From the NCBI RefSeq assembly GCF_026339955.1, contig NZ_JAPEPW010000002.1, positions 1,240,001 through 1,304,000 of the forward strand: DNA of 64,000 nucleotides, read 5' to 3'. Made by a program: the position numbers and the translations under genes. The stretch is from Streptomyces sp. NBC_01549 (lineage in GTDB: Bacteria > Actinomycetota > Actinomycetes > Streptomycetales > Streptomycetaceae). Below the pieces are notes generated by a model. It worked only from the letters and a program-made list of their open reading frames with translations, made no database searches and was not told the DNA's origin. Shown in pieces: positions 9,001-15,339 of the stretch (position 1 is its first letter; every line of letters starts with the position of its first letter).

Positions 9001-11761
9001 GCTGGTCCGCCGTCAGCCGCACCAACGGCACACCATCAGGCGTTCCCCCCTCCCGTGCCCGGACCAGACGATCCACCAGCTCATCCACGGACGGACCACG
9101 GACACCGTCGGGAACGGTAGCGGACTCAGTCGCACCCCGCGACCGACGATCCTCCGGGACGGCACCACCACCGGACCCTTCCCCAGACCGCCCCGCACCG
9201 TCTACGGGCCCGTCAGCGGGCCGTCCGGCACCACCACCGGAGCCGTCACCGGCCGGGGTCCGCCTGACGGACTCCCCGGGACTGCCGGCGGCCGGGCCAG
9301 GACCCGCGTCCGCCGCCCGCTCCGGCCCCACGACGGCCTGCCCGCCCACACCGGCACCCTCACCCGGACTGCTGTGAACCGTGCCACCGGACGAGAACAC
9401 CCCGCCGGTCGCGCTCACCTCGGAGGCCCGGTCCGGCCCGCCCGCAGCGGCCACCCCGCCGGCCCGGTCCGACCCGCCGGCCAGCACAGCCGCGGCAGCA
9501 CCTTCCCGCCCGGGAACACCACCCGTCACCGACGGCCCGTCCGAGCCACGCCCGGCAGCGAGGACACCAGAAGCACCGGAGGCACCGGAGGAAACAGGGG
9601 CACCGGCAGCCGACGGCTGTGGCCGGCCCGCCGCGGTCCCGCCGGCCCCGGCCGCCACGGTGGACACCCCGCCGGCACTCTTCGGATCAGCGCCGGAAAC
9701 GCCCGCGACGCCGGCCCCCGCGGCACGGACTCCGCCGGACACCACCGCCCCGCCCGCGCTCCCGGACGCCGCCGCCCCGCCCGCACCCGCACCCTCGGTC
9801 CCAGCAACCGCACCAGAGGACCCCACACCCGCCGCGGTCCGCACCGCAGCCGGAACAACACCAGCAGCACCGGCGCCCGAGACACCGGCAGAGGTACCGG
9901 CAGGGGTACCGGCAGGGGTACCGGCACCGGCAGAGACACCGGCAGAGGTACCGGCAGGGGTACCGGCAGGGGTACCGGCAGGGGTACCGGCACCAGGCGC
10001 GGTACCGGGATCGACAGTGGGGGCAAGAGCGGGAGCGGCCGCCTCCGTCCCGGGATGATCGCTGCGCAGCACCGTGTGGAAACCGGGCAGTCCACCGGGC
10101 ACGGCCGCGCCACCCGCCGCGACCGGCCCGGTCGCGGACGTCCCGGCTCGCGGCAGTCCCGATTCAGCCCGAACCTGCCCGGACGCCGTGACATCCCCGG
10201 CCCCAGCCCCGGCTCCCGCAGCGGCGACCGGACTCGTCCCGCCCGCCGCCACCGGCCCCGCCTGCGACTGCGCCTGCGGAGGCCCGGCCAGGCCGGAGGA
10301 GGCATCGGCATTCACGGATACACCGGGCGACGCGAACCGCGACGTGCCAGCCGACCCCGCCGCTCCCGTTCCCGCCGACCCCGCGCCGGCCGACCCCGCC
10401 GTTCCCGTTCCAGCGGCCGGGCCCGTTCCAGCCGACCCCGCTCCCGCCGACCCCGCTCCAGCCAGGCCCGTTCCCGCCGACCCCGCTCCCGCCGACCCCG
10501 TCGTTCCCGTATCCGGGACCGTCAGCCCGGTCCCCGCCGCCTCCGGCTTCTCCTTCGTGTCGCCGGTCTTGAAGTCCTGGTCCGTAAACCCGCCACCGCC
10601 CTCACCATGGGGGAGGTCGATGTGAGGAACGTGGATGTGGGGCCGTTCCGCCATGACACCGATGGCACCGGAGATGAACCCGAACGGCAGACTGCTGTCA
10701 TACCCCGACACGACATTGCCCAGGACCGTGGCACCCAGCCCCGCCGCCCCGCCCACCGCGGCCCTGGCCGGCAACGACCTCAGCCCCGCGGCACTCTTCC
10801 ACTCCGTGAAGTTCTCCGCCTTCCACGCCGGCCGCGTCACCGCCGGCGGCGTCACCCAGCTCGTCATCTCCGCCTGGACCTCGGCCACACGGATGACCCG
10901 CTCCTCGCCCTTGAGGCCCTCCGCGTCAGCCCTGCGCGCCCCGAACTTCTCCCCCAGCCTGCCCACCGCGGACTGCACCCCATGGATCAGACCCGCGCCC
11001 AGCATGCCACCGGCCACACCCGTCAACGCGCCGAACGCCGTGCTCTGCGTGTTCCACGACTGCCGCGTCCCCGCCGCCATCTGACCGGCCTGGATCCCCA
11101 CGTCCAGACCCACGTTGAAAGCCGTGCCCGCCAGCGCGCCGTTGACCATCCTGCCGCCCAGCTCACCCGCCGAACGCGCCACACCCTTCTCCACACCCAG
11201 CCGCTCCAGCAACTGCGCGATCCGGCTCGCCGAAGCCGCACCCGCCGCCTGCAACGCACGCGAGAACGACGCACGCGCGGCCACCGAACGCAAAATCCGG
11301 CCCAGCAGCGTCCTGGCCACCACCGCCGCCGCGGCCTCCACCGCCTCGATCAACGCCGAAACACCCGGCACCCACGACCACGGCAGCAACGCCGCCAGCT
11401 CCGCCGCCAGCCAGATCATCACCGCGATGATCATCAACTTGCCGTACTGGATCTCCGCCGCGGTCGACTTCGCCGAATCCCCCAACGCGGTCGCCGTCTC
11501 CACCAGATCCGGTATCACGGACGACAACCGGTCCAGCAGATCCGTCATCGCCTCACCAGCCGGACCGGTCGCACTGGCAGCCGCACCAGGAATCACACGC
11601 CGCAACGCCTCAAGAATCTCACCCAGCAGCCGGGCCGCCTCCTGATCCAGCTGCCCCAGCTCCCACAGGAGCCCCTCCTTGACCTTCGGCCACCGGTCAC
11701 CGATCACAAACGGCGCCAGCCAGGCCAACGCCCCCGGCAACTCGATGGTATCGATGGTCAG
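1..11761 (-). CDS. Giant ESX-linked polymorphic toxin, multi-domain, C-terminus beyond window
   Basis: This frame is open from about 11761 to the left edge (at least 3,920 codons) without a stop, so the protein is partial. Residues 1-380 are helical and WXG100/CpnT-like, with hydrophobic segments near 103-125 and 350-375. Residues 390-880 are Gly/Ala/Thr/Pro/Ser repeats. A helical region with a collagen-like G-D-P tract follows. A papain-like Tox-PL domain has Cys1841 (AGLCVTLLE), His1924 (GIGHAF) and Asp1939 (WFVDLR). An ART-like domain spans about 2605-2837, then a Pro/Ser/Arg linker, then a TcdA/TcdB-type glycosyltransferase from about 3718 with the DxD motif GGLYSDGDN (Asp3856, Asp3858). 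It lies directly downstream of a WXG100-like gene, so export by a type VII system is inferred. No ATG/GTG/TTG start fits well. A CTG overlapping the upstream stop (CTGA) is the best in-frame choice, and a TTG seven codons later is the alternative. The whole call rests on manual translation of this frame. Confidence 0.85.
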   Translation of the reverse strand, partial: MTIDTIELPGALAWLAPFVIGDRWPKVKEGLLWELGQLDQEAARLLGEILEALRRVIPGAAASATGPAGEAMTDLLDRLSSVIPDLVETATALGDSAKSTAAEIQYGKLMIIAVMIWLAAELAALLPWSWVPGVSALIEAVEAAAAVVARTLLGRILRSVAARASFSRALQAAGAASASRIAQLLERLGVEKGVARSAGELGGRMVNGALAGTAFNVGLDVGIQAGQMAAGTRQSWNTQSTAFGALTGVAGGMLGAGLIHGVQSAVGRLGEKFGARRADAEGLKGEERVIRVAEVQAEMTSWVTPPAVTRPAWKAENFTEWKSAAGLRSLPARAAVGGAAGLGATVLGNVVSGYDSSLPFGFISGAIGVMAERPHIHVPHIDLPHGEGGGGFTDQDFKTGDTKEKPEAAGTGLTVPDTGTTGSAGAGSAGTGLAGAGSAGAGSAGTGPAAGTGTAGSAGAGSAGTGAAGSAGTSRFASPGVSVNADASSGLAGPPQAQSQAGPVAAGGTSPVAAAGAGAGAGDVTASGQVRAESGLPRAGTSATGPVAAGGAAVPGGLPGFHTVLRSDHPGTEAAAPALAPTVDPGTAPGAGTPAGTPAGTPAGTSAGVSAGAGTPAGTPAGTSAGVSGAGAAGVVPAAVRTAAGVGSSGAVAGTEGAGAGGAAASGSAGGAVVSGGVRAAGAGVAGVSGADPKSAGGVSTVAAGAGGTAAGRPQPSAAGAPVSSGASGASGVLAAGRGSDGPSVTGGVPGREGAAAAVLAGGSDRAGGVAAAGGPDRASEVSATGGVFSSGGTVHSSPGEGAGVGGQAVVGPERAADAGPGPAAGSPGESVRRTPAGDGSGGGAGRPADGPVDGAGRSGEGSGGGAVPEDRRSRGATESATVPDGVRGPSVDELVDRLVRAREGGTPDGVPLVRLTADQRQEWIGRRVLDAATGEHAAAAGEHAAGAGEHAAGGGEAAGDRARAEATEFLRKLHQDLDPLFAVPRGAEAFFSPVHEGAPDAAGNAGPWQSAQARMAGERGAEMVEAERGAGRLRRFEERFGQWANERFATEREPLSWPAAGSGGLEHRIGGGPAPSLSAAGMSHETLGRVYEMATRQVGRDLDDGSGLDRLDTEGGLHRYLDGLWVSAHTVTEAGRVLREEFARWRDSAGPDERAWLDGGPGPGPTPGPAFFGVGVGVGSTPGAGATPGAGAGAGAGAGVGRERLEGGGGGAWSGGEKPPADRVFEAAERAFERMVRREVEPLLTSAAMSAGPRLLAGEITRAVDRLLGGGGRAVGESPAAVPGVRRAVERAVRGLGSRLPRVREVFERAAADERARQAAADHFEVVADRLTYGPRGWARLPDPASSSGGPGWELSAGGRERLRREWLDEADTDRQKIFGDPGDPGDPGDPGDPGGPGGLGGPGGLGGLGGLGVVGSDGGRGRAGAERRWQEVRAVRERELPGRLELQSRKEDAAHQVVDAVREAAESGGWRRALNGLGREFRDLFPLGDHAAGVEVRRDAARSLGETLHQALDRWAADGPAGRESGAADRIIARHLRPEDVGRRVALNAVRRSQTDKARAEAVAAAAVAAAAGDPRAVGDAVDRFVDTHADRVGELFDRHFAAGQASGRIDAVAVAGWRAGRKRLTEGLGHHLAFEFDATHGIGRWAQGTREAADGRHIDDDNYGRIAAATRKDWFETYNRLFAGHLGPNGLNTGKWLLHEETNANRFRRGPDAPEPPHNAAPLAAVPHRDTGRTAWEQGPVRPRDAAAVREPDEGPDTRAQVREPDPGTDTGARRPVVTPQHAAAVENFRRGHPVLDAGTALTPQALNRVADDVIGWVASGNAGGGRAVGRDEDAGLCVTLLEGFVRAVAPGVRLRPERDDLALDGADAARHLSDRLRPVDSWQALADSVRQAAAAHPAGEGVPRTAYAMVYGQRRTGIGHAFAAASDGTTVWFVDLRAAPGNRVSRTQPSWSPLYARAAVFTPAGEHAPTAQTQTPQHPAESHSTARALLDPPADHRFGGIGAEVELRYPLEFREPDGTPIASPLAATVLAEHYPTGFKIVVDWHAFWAARDGTLYSTFRPGLSSRKSPILEVVTPPFAVLPGDTGRLSASTGLDFLSEIRRLLGQVHEQGQPLPLSRILPKLKMVKTDGQRQRKGWIITEDGDKATVLVSAGDANHPAYTQITVGIPAARMLDILEYAASRLPDVFGKNMPLFAAARSFGMDIAAKYASVLARRPVNAADVDLLLGIEGVTEVWGYAWLLFTHVAAAPWARRLDLPGLTKNMLPVASRASFSKIHAQLSSDVRGYLDRDHDWIRDRFVSVSQSELSRLGGKEDGNGILDEEIEKGNDKSGNSGGFLTTALRGRNPRGIEFGPSETVGMGDNGLLANGGVDSNGGDLVRPLVLLELRHLVTSSGMMSHEELRQVSREVMDVARQADERAARPQAMPDGISSAAAINAILDHRRKAAFSAVQQLANPSHVRWHGLSRRFPVNLEETGRAQDAFFSFLRGDGPGRRFPLGKREEINRALALFALDGRPLAEDVYDSIEGLVSAASIEGLVSSMRGLLSAPAAPSSDTFAAVAPGQVAEAARLLPFLRGQSDDARETHASETADAADWSRLSERALTFTRDQAAAEWAKKHFGALEELSPTVRKSVWAYATEDDDSETDLVLPFDAGFVPVNGQLNETFQETMERVHDVRIGPHTEHDVELGEGSEEPVTVRMRGDVYLEKAKGYVLQRIADLDSAVRRRRTPEHVVVQSLVPRDQFPDVPPEQLAGRDINERGFLRVSLGAVYEPDPDSEYFLHLFVPEGTNAAYAGSGRGHEDLGTTLLLARGQRWKVLHVVQAEDDAWHLYGRLLSSPSEVTPRQAADARPSVASVSVPNRGAAATRHGPEFPRDPNRHAPAAAGPPVPHSLDTRRHSGEPQGVSRAAAGPGGRHLATPSPTGSLAFPGGYQSLGAAGRAMVDPALRSRVEDSGYRVPGGQRSASPAVPDRGVGTSAGPSGGRGAGGALPYSARQPSPAPALRWPVGSDTSGGSGPVPAASRFPVAARPTGRGGAAERIPSAARRPGTGTVAGIRRMSVDGRSLPPVPAAPSTPSAPPRERRLSTGRGEPWRPAGGGFGAAGASVAGGSGAFFSTRPRSTSHSSGFSPPSVPAPPAPAARPGATPSAFSSAFPQAPTPRDGGASATGAGSSLFARTRRDSYSSGSLPPRASGTPAPTTRPVQGGGGKRLSTGLRAWFGKSAAPVPTGSPRPPQPLRRPLLGPFSGEAPPESQFVLGGGPGPLVEVPRELQGPSQGHLPGASRSRGGAVRAPSAGFASSSSAGEDKSPLRLKGGSSGGSGDGPSLRGVVDRLQARISGPGRPAAGSSGGRDAGAPVPGRSSAFPEGYRGVGDAGRGVAGGGVGSLAGGSGHPVSGGRRSTSPAPGRGGAAPVAASGERPGAGGTPTRYLRTPPPTLTTRGLVSSDDSRRGAVPPPSGLPGSAVRGTSRDGRRVTPSPFPSPLPPTPTARNAGASTTGASPSSLSRTRGDSYSSGLPQPPASDTPAPMIRPVSGAPTPAVRPASALRPSRPGQPARTAGLEPPTSGHPLRPRADSLSRPGRGRTPGPTPPAVIAPSNTGNRSSLLTALHDSVRIGNVNEQPDAGPLGPDLFGLLKPYPTPAFLVDPRTRRPYDHTTLTAEQQVHYLRLLDLTKPRPDAAAMNPARWQVPEGHSVSNTLDSTRWAPTTRDHERLASRTVSVPLLVHAIWVGSPLRDHGPSAGFWENYKEAAAHFGEEATFVLWTDVPRDDFTDVRHLTDEPAEPHRRDVWRMAHWADEAGIVLVNPFEVFHRGRPMLLHREMLTELAKQNPRGWVAFRDGLRLEILHAIGGLYSDGDNTIENLNSFDQVIENPNFVAHVNREILNNSAFVAPAGHPFIKHLLNRLAQNYRKSQTELYGP

Positions 11762-12084
11762 GCACCCCGAAGCTTGTCGGCGATCGCCCCAGTCGTCTCA
11801 TCCACCTGCTGGAACACACCCGCCGTGCCATGCGCCGCGTCCGCCGAACCCACACCCAGCGGACCCAGACCCTGTATTGCCTCCACCAGCCCCTGCTGAG
11901 CCGGCAGAAAACTCTCCCTCAACTGCCGCCCCTCCTCACCATCACCAAACACATCCCCATCGCCCAGCTCCCGCGTCCGCGCCCGGAGCCGGCCCGCGAG
12001 CTCCCCCCACTGCTCACCCAGCTCACCCAGAGCCGCCCCCACCCGGGCCATCCCCTCAGCGTCATTCCTGACCGTCTCACTCAT
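11758..12084 (-). CDS. WXG100-like (ESX) small helical protein
   Basis: 108 aa, starting MSETVRND. The start was chosen because GAGGGG lies nine bases before the ATG at 12084; a longer version starting further upstream lacks this support. The protein is all-helical, has no signal peptide or membrane segment, and carries the turn EQWGELAGR, which resembles the WXG turn although the exact W-x-G tripeptide is not kept. Such proteins form helical hairpins exported by, or targeting partners to, type VII (ESX) machinery. Its stop overlaps the apparent CTG start of the giant toxin gene downstream, which argues for translational coupling and for a role as secretion partner of that toxin. No ESX ATPase (EccC) or other machinery gene is present in the window. 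Confidence 0.8.
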   Translation of the reverse strand: MSETVRNDAEGMARVGAALGELGEQWGELAGRLRARTRELGDGDVFGDGEEGRQLRESFLPAQQGLVEAIQGLGPLGVGSADAAHGTAGVFQQVDETTGAIADKLRGA

Positions 12085-12667
12085 CACCAACCACCCCTCG
12101 ACAGAGCACGCTCCCGCCACCTAACCACCCGAACCACCGCCACCCCACCATCCCGGGCGCAGCGTGCCTTTCCGCCCCCGGGGAAGTACCCCAACAGGCC
12201 CGCGGTCAGGCAGGGGCATCACGAATTTACGGGCTACTTCCAGGACTTGCGTTCGTTGATGCGGTATGAGCCGTTTCGATGAGCTGCTCAGCCCGTTGCG
12301 GGCGAAGTTGGGGCCGAAGTCCATAGCCGCCGAGCGCGGACGCCGCATCGAAACAGCCGGCTCCCGGCTACGGCTAATGCGCCGCCCCTGTCCTGCGCGC
12401 CCGACTGTCTCCCGCAGCGGAGCCCGACGCCGCCCCGGAACCCCCGCGCTCTGGGCGCCGGGTCATGAAGGCCATGATGAACGGAACCACCCAGTGCCCA
12501 GTGGTTCCCGGTGTCCTTGCGGGTATAAGGGTTCGACTCCCTCCACTCCCACCACTACGCGCCTGGAATCCGCGAGTACTGCGGAGTGCTCTGCGGGGCA
12601 GTGCAGCGGTCCTCGCACCGATGGGCACGCGCCTGTGCTCGGAGAAGATCAGGATCGCGGGGAGGGC
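12085..12667. other. Gap upstream of the WXG100-like gene
   Basis: 583 bases without a gene I can support. It should contain the promoter for the WXG100/giant-toxin pair, but no clear -35/-10 pair was found. Open frames on both strands here have no recognisable content. The only notable piece is a tRNA-3'-end-like stretch, described separately. Confidence 0.5.
12527..12554 (+). other. tRNA 3'-end-like fragment (possible old att site)
   Basis: The stretch reads like the T-arm, 3' acceptor strand and CCA of a class II (Leu/Ser) tRNA: AAGGG-TTCGACT-CCCTC, then CACTCCC, A and CCA. Four of five T-stem pairs form; the outer pair is A-C. No 5' half, D-arm or anticodon arm precedes it, so it is not a functional tRNA. 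Such 3' fragments are typically left by elements that integrate into tRNA genes. No integrase gene is visible nearby. It could also be chance. Confidence 0.35.
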
Positions 12668-14791
12668 TCAACCATTCGTCGGCGCCGCTGAGTTCAGATC
12701 CCTCGACGCCCCTGCTCCGTCCGCCGTAGGTCGCACTGTTGTGCCCGGAAAGGGAGGCTGAAAGAACGCGCTCAGCATGCCCGTGCGTACGACCTCGAAG
12801 CCCTCGTCCCGTCGCCAGTCGGTGAGGGCGCGACTCAGTTGCCGCACAGCTCGGCGACAGGCGTCCGGGTCGGCCGTGGCAACCTCGCTCGGGCCGAGTT
12901 CCCGGAGAAGGACGGCGTTGCGCGCCCCGGCTTCCACGGCCAGCGGCGCGAAGCGAACCCCGGGAGTGAACATCACCACATCTGGGTCACCGGCCTCCAG
13001 GAGCGCCGTGCGGCGCCCGCCGGACGAGAGGATGACGAGATCCGTGTTGCCCGACCGTCCCGACCATCCGGTCATGGTGCAGGCGAACCAGTTTGACGCC
13101 GTGACCGTGCCGCCTGTCCTGTACCGGGCCAGGTCGCTTTGGTCGAGCTCGGTACGCAGGGTCACAGGCCCGGCGTAGGCGGGAAGTCTGTGCAGCCCCG
13201 ACGCCAGCAGTCGGCCGAGTTCCTGAGCCGCGGTGCGGCCGGCGCCGGCCTCGGAAAGAAGGATGGGAAGGTCCCCGTCCCGCAGAAGGTACAGACGCAG
13301 CACTGCCAGTTCCACGACCGGGTCCCCGGATGACTGATCGCCACGCAGGGCCGGGTGCCGGCGCAATAGCTCCACGGCGAAGGCGACGCAGGAGTCGTAT
13401 TGTTCGCCCCATACGGCCCTGAAGTGTTCGGAGACGGTGAGGGGAGCGGCTCGCGCGGTTTCCGCCCGGGACGGCTCGTGCCGCTCGGAGCCCGCCCGTG
13501 CCGTGGCGATACCCGTTCGGTCAGCCGCGCCCCGGACGGTGGGTCGGATGTCACCGAACGGTTCGGGCTCGTTTCGGCGTGCCGCCGAGTGGATACCGGT
13601 CACCTGGAGAGGGACCGTGTTGTCGGCGGCCACTTGGCGCGCGATGTCCTGGGCAAGTTCCCGCAACGACGGAGCGGTCTGGGGGTCCCCGCTGTCGTAC
13701 AGGACCATCTCGTTCGCCTCGTCTACCGGCAGGGAATGCGGCTCGGCGTCCACGGGCTCGACGGCGTTGCGTACCCACAGACCACAGCGCAGCACCTCCA
13801 CCACAGCGTCGGGCCCGTGCTGGTAGACGCCGGGACGGATCAGGGTCAGGGCGTCGACCGGCCACCGGTGATTCGTCACTACCGGGGAAGTGGGTCCGCC
13901 ATCCTGCGACGGCGGGAAATGGGCAACCTCCCGGGTCATCAGTGTCCGGCCCAACGTGCCGTCGGGGCGCACTACGACGACGGGTTCCTCGGTGGGGATG
14001 TGTGCCGTGGAACTGACGGGCAGCCCGGTGTACGACCGCACTGTCGCTCCCACCGCGGCGGCCAACGCCTCCCCAAAGGCGGTTCCGGCCGGCAGAACGA
14101 CCGGGCCGAAACAGGTGAACCAGGTATGGGGCCGCAGGTGTTCTGGCAGCCCTGTCCAGAACCGGGCGATGTCCGCAAGGGGAACGGCTAGCGAGCCGGG
14201 AGCGCCGACGACCACGGTGAGGGCCTCCGGTCTGCTTCGCAGACGCGTCATCAGAAACGAGCGGTGCGTGCGGAGGGAGTCCGATGCCGCGCTCGGACGC
14301 AGCCAAAGGCCGGCTGCGAGGGGTTCGGCGTGCGTCCACTCCGATATGTGGGCAGGCAAGTCGCCGAGACCGCTTTCCCAGACGGGGTGAGGAAAACGCC
14401 ATCCCATCCATTCGGTGTCACCGGTCGGAGCGTAGCGGGTCCATCCCGAGCCTCTGTCCGGACTGACGAACAGGGCACCCTCAGCGGTAGGCCACGGACG
14501 ACCGTCCGCGATCACCACGTCCCGTCCCGTCCGGACGGCCAGCCACTGCGCGGCCCGCGCGCTGCCACCGACAGGCGTCCGGCCGAACAGCAGCCGCAGC
14601 CCGGTCCGCCCGGGCGGCAGAGCGCGTGCGACGGCGTCCAAGACGTCCTGGGAACCTTCCTCAGGAATGTCGATCACCACCACGGTGAACTCGGCGTCCC
14701 GAGCCAGGCCGGCGGCGTACATCCAAGACCGGTGATCGAGCGCACCGACAGGATGAACGAGCCAGGCCTCACCGGCGCGCCGGGCCACCAT
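12668..14791 (-). CDS. ESX-locus protein with ART-like C-terminal domain
   Basis: 707 aa from ATG 14791, chosen because GAGGA lies eight bases upstream. The longer frame from 15037 would overlap the lectin fragment and begins with unlikely sequence. The N-terminal ~400 residues form alternating strands and helices (for example FTVVVIDIPEEGS and ALTVVVGAPGS) that I cannot assign. A Pro/Arg-rich linker is followed by a helical region and an ADP-ribosyltransferase-like C-terminal fold (about 540-660): LRTELDQSD, then TASNWFACTM, then DPDVVMFTPGVRF. The Glu expected in the last motif of active ARTs is absent, so activity is doubtful. It sits on the same strand just upstream of the WXG100/giant-toxin pair and may belong to the same secretion locus. 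I know of no tested function. Confidence 0.7.
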   Translation of the reverse strand: MVARRAGEAWLVHPVGALDHRSWMYAAGLARDAEFTVVVIDIPEEGSQDVLDAVARALPPGRTGLRLLFGRTPVGGSARAAQWLAVRTGRDVVIADGRPWPTAEGALFVSPDRGSGWTRYAPTGDTEWMGWRFPHPVWESGLGDLPAHISEWTHAEPLAAGLWLRPSAASDSLRTHRSFLMTRLRSRPEALTVVVGAPGSLAVPLADIARFWTGLPEHLRPHTWFTCFGPVVLPAGTAFGEALAAAVGATVRSYTGLPVSSTAHIPTEEPVVVVRPDGTLGRTLMTREVAHFPPSQDGGPTSPVVTNHRWPVDALTLIRPGVYQHGPDAVVEVLRCGLWVRNAVEPVDAEPHSLPVDEANEMVLYDSGDPQTAPSLRELAQDIARQVAADNTVPLQVTGIHSAARRNEPEPFGDIRPTVRGAADRTGIATARAGSERHEPSRAETARAAPLTVSEHFRAVWGEQYDSCVAFAVELLRRHPALRGDQSSGDPVVELAVLRLYLLRDGDLPILLSEAGAGRTAAQELGRLLASGLHRLPAYAGPVTLRTELDQSDLARYRTGGTVTASNWFACTMTGWSGRSGNTDLVILSSGGRRTALLEAGDPDVVMFTPGVRFAPLAVEAGARNAVLLRELGPSEVATADPDACRRAVRQLSRALTDWRRDEGFEVVRTGMLSAFFQPPFPGTTVRPTADGAGASRDLNSAAPTNG

Positions 14792-14922
14792 GCGGGGCGT
14801 CCTCGGCGATTTCCGGGCGCTTGGCGGCGGTGCTGTCACCGATGCGTCGGTCGCTTCTCGTGTTCCGTAGGCATGCTTCGGTGGAGCCGCAAACGCGATG
14901 CGCTCCGCCCCCGAGCGCTGGC

Positions 14923-15339
14923 TCAATGCCCGGTGCCCGTCTGCCAGAGCACGGTGTTTCCGAGCCGGATCTGCACGTTGCCGTCGTAGGTGATCGCTAG
15001 GACCGCTCCCGGATTCCCGCTGGTGTACGACGACCAATGGACTTTGTGCTGCGCGTCATAGATCGCGAGGAGGCCGTCGTTCTGGAACACCGCTTGGAGG
15101 TCGGAGCCGGAGGTATGCGTCGCCCAGCGTGTCACGTGTCGCTCATCGGTGACGACAAGGTCGCCGGAGGAGGTCATGGTCAAAGTGGCCTTGCCGTACT
15201 CGATGGACTGGCCCGGTTGGATGACCGCAGTAGCTTGGATGACGTAGGGGTCTGCCGTGGACGCCGGTGCTGAGCTGGACGTCGGCGTCTTTGCAGGGGG
15301 GTGCGTTTCTGCTTGAGTGAGTAGGCTTCGAACGGTCAT
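14923..15339 (-). pseudogene. Bulb-type mannose-lectin fragment fused to IS end
   Basis: Residues ~30-138 match a B-lectin (bulb-type, mannose-binding) domain: VIQPGQSIEYGKATLTM, SSGDLVVTD and NDGLLAIYDA. It ends LWQTGTGH. The gene's original 5' part is missing: the frame runs upstream into the right-to-left end of an ISKra4-type element (IS terminus at 15297). The present ATG at 15339 lies inside the IS and overlaps the transposase stop (ATGA), so the fragment may still be translated by coupling. I could not find the missing N-terminus on the other side of the IS, so the insertion probably came with a deletion. The lectin precedes the toxin locus on the same strand. Confidence 0.65.
15297..15320 (+). 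repeat. Left terminal inverted repeat of the ISKra4-type element
   Basis: 24 bp beginning GGGGGTGCGTTTCTGC. It matches the reverse complement of 17490-17513 at 23 of 24 positions. Confidence 0.85.

Noticed and set aside
8837..11899. A 1,020-codon plus-strand frame, and other long plus-strand frames (3059-4984, 5990-7723)
   Set aside because: They are antisense to the giant toxin gene, rich in Arg/Pro/His with no domain. The minus-strand frame has coherent domains throughout.
12520..12560. A complete tRNA gene
   Set aside because: Only the T-arm and acceptor 3' strand exist. There is no D-arm, anticodon arm or 5' acceptor, so only a scar is reported.
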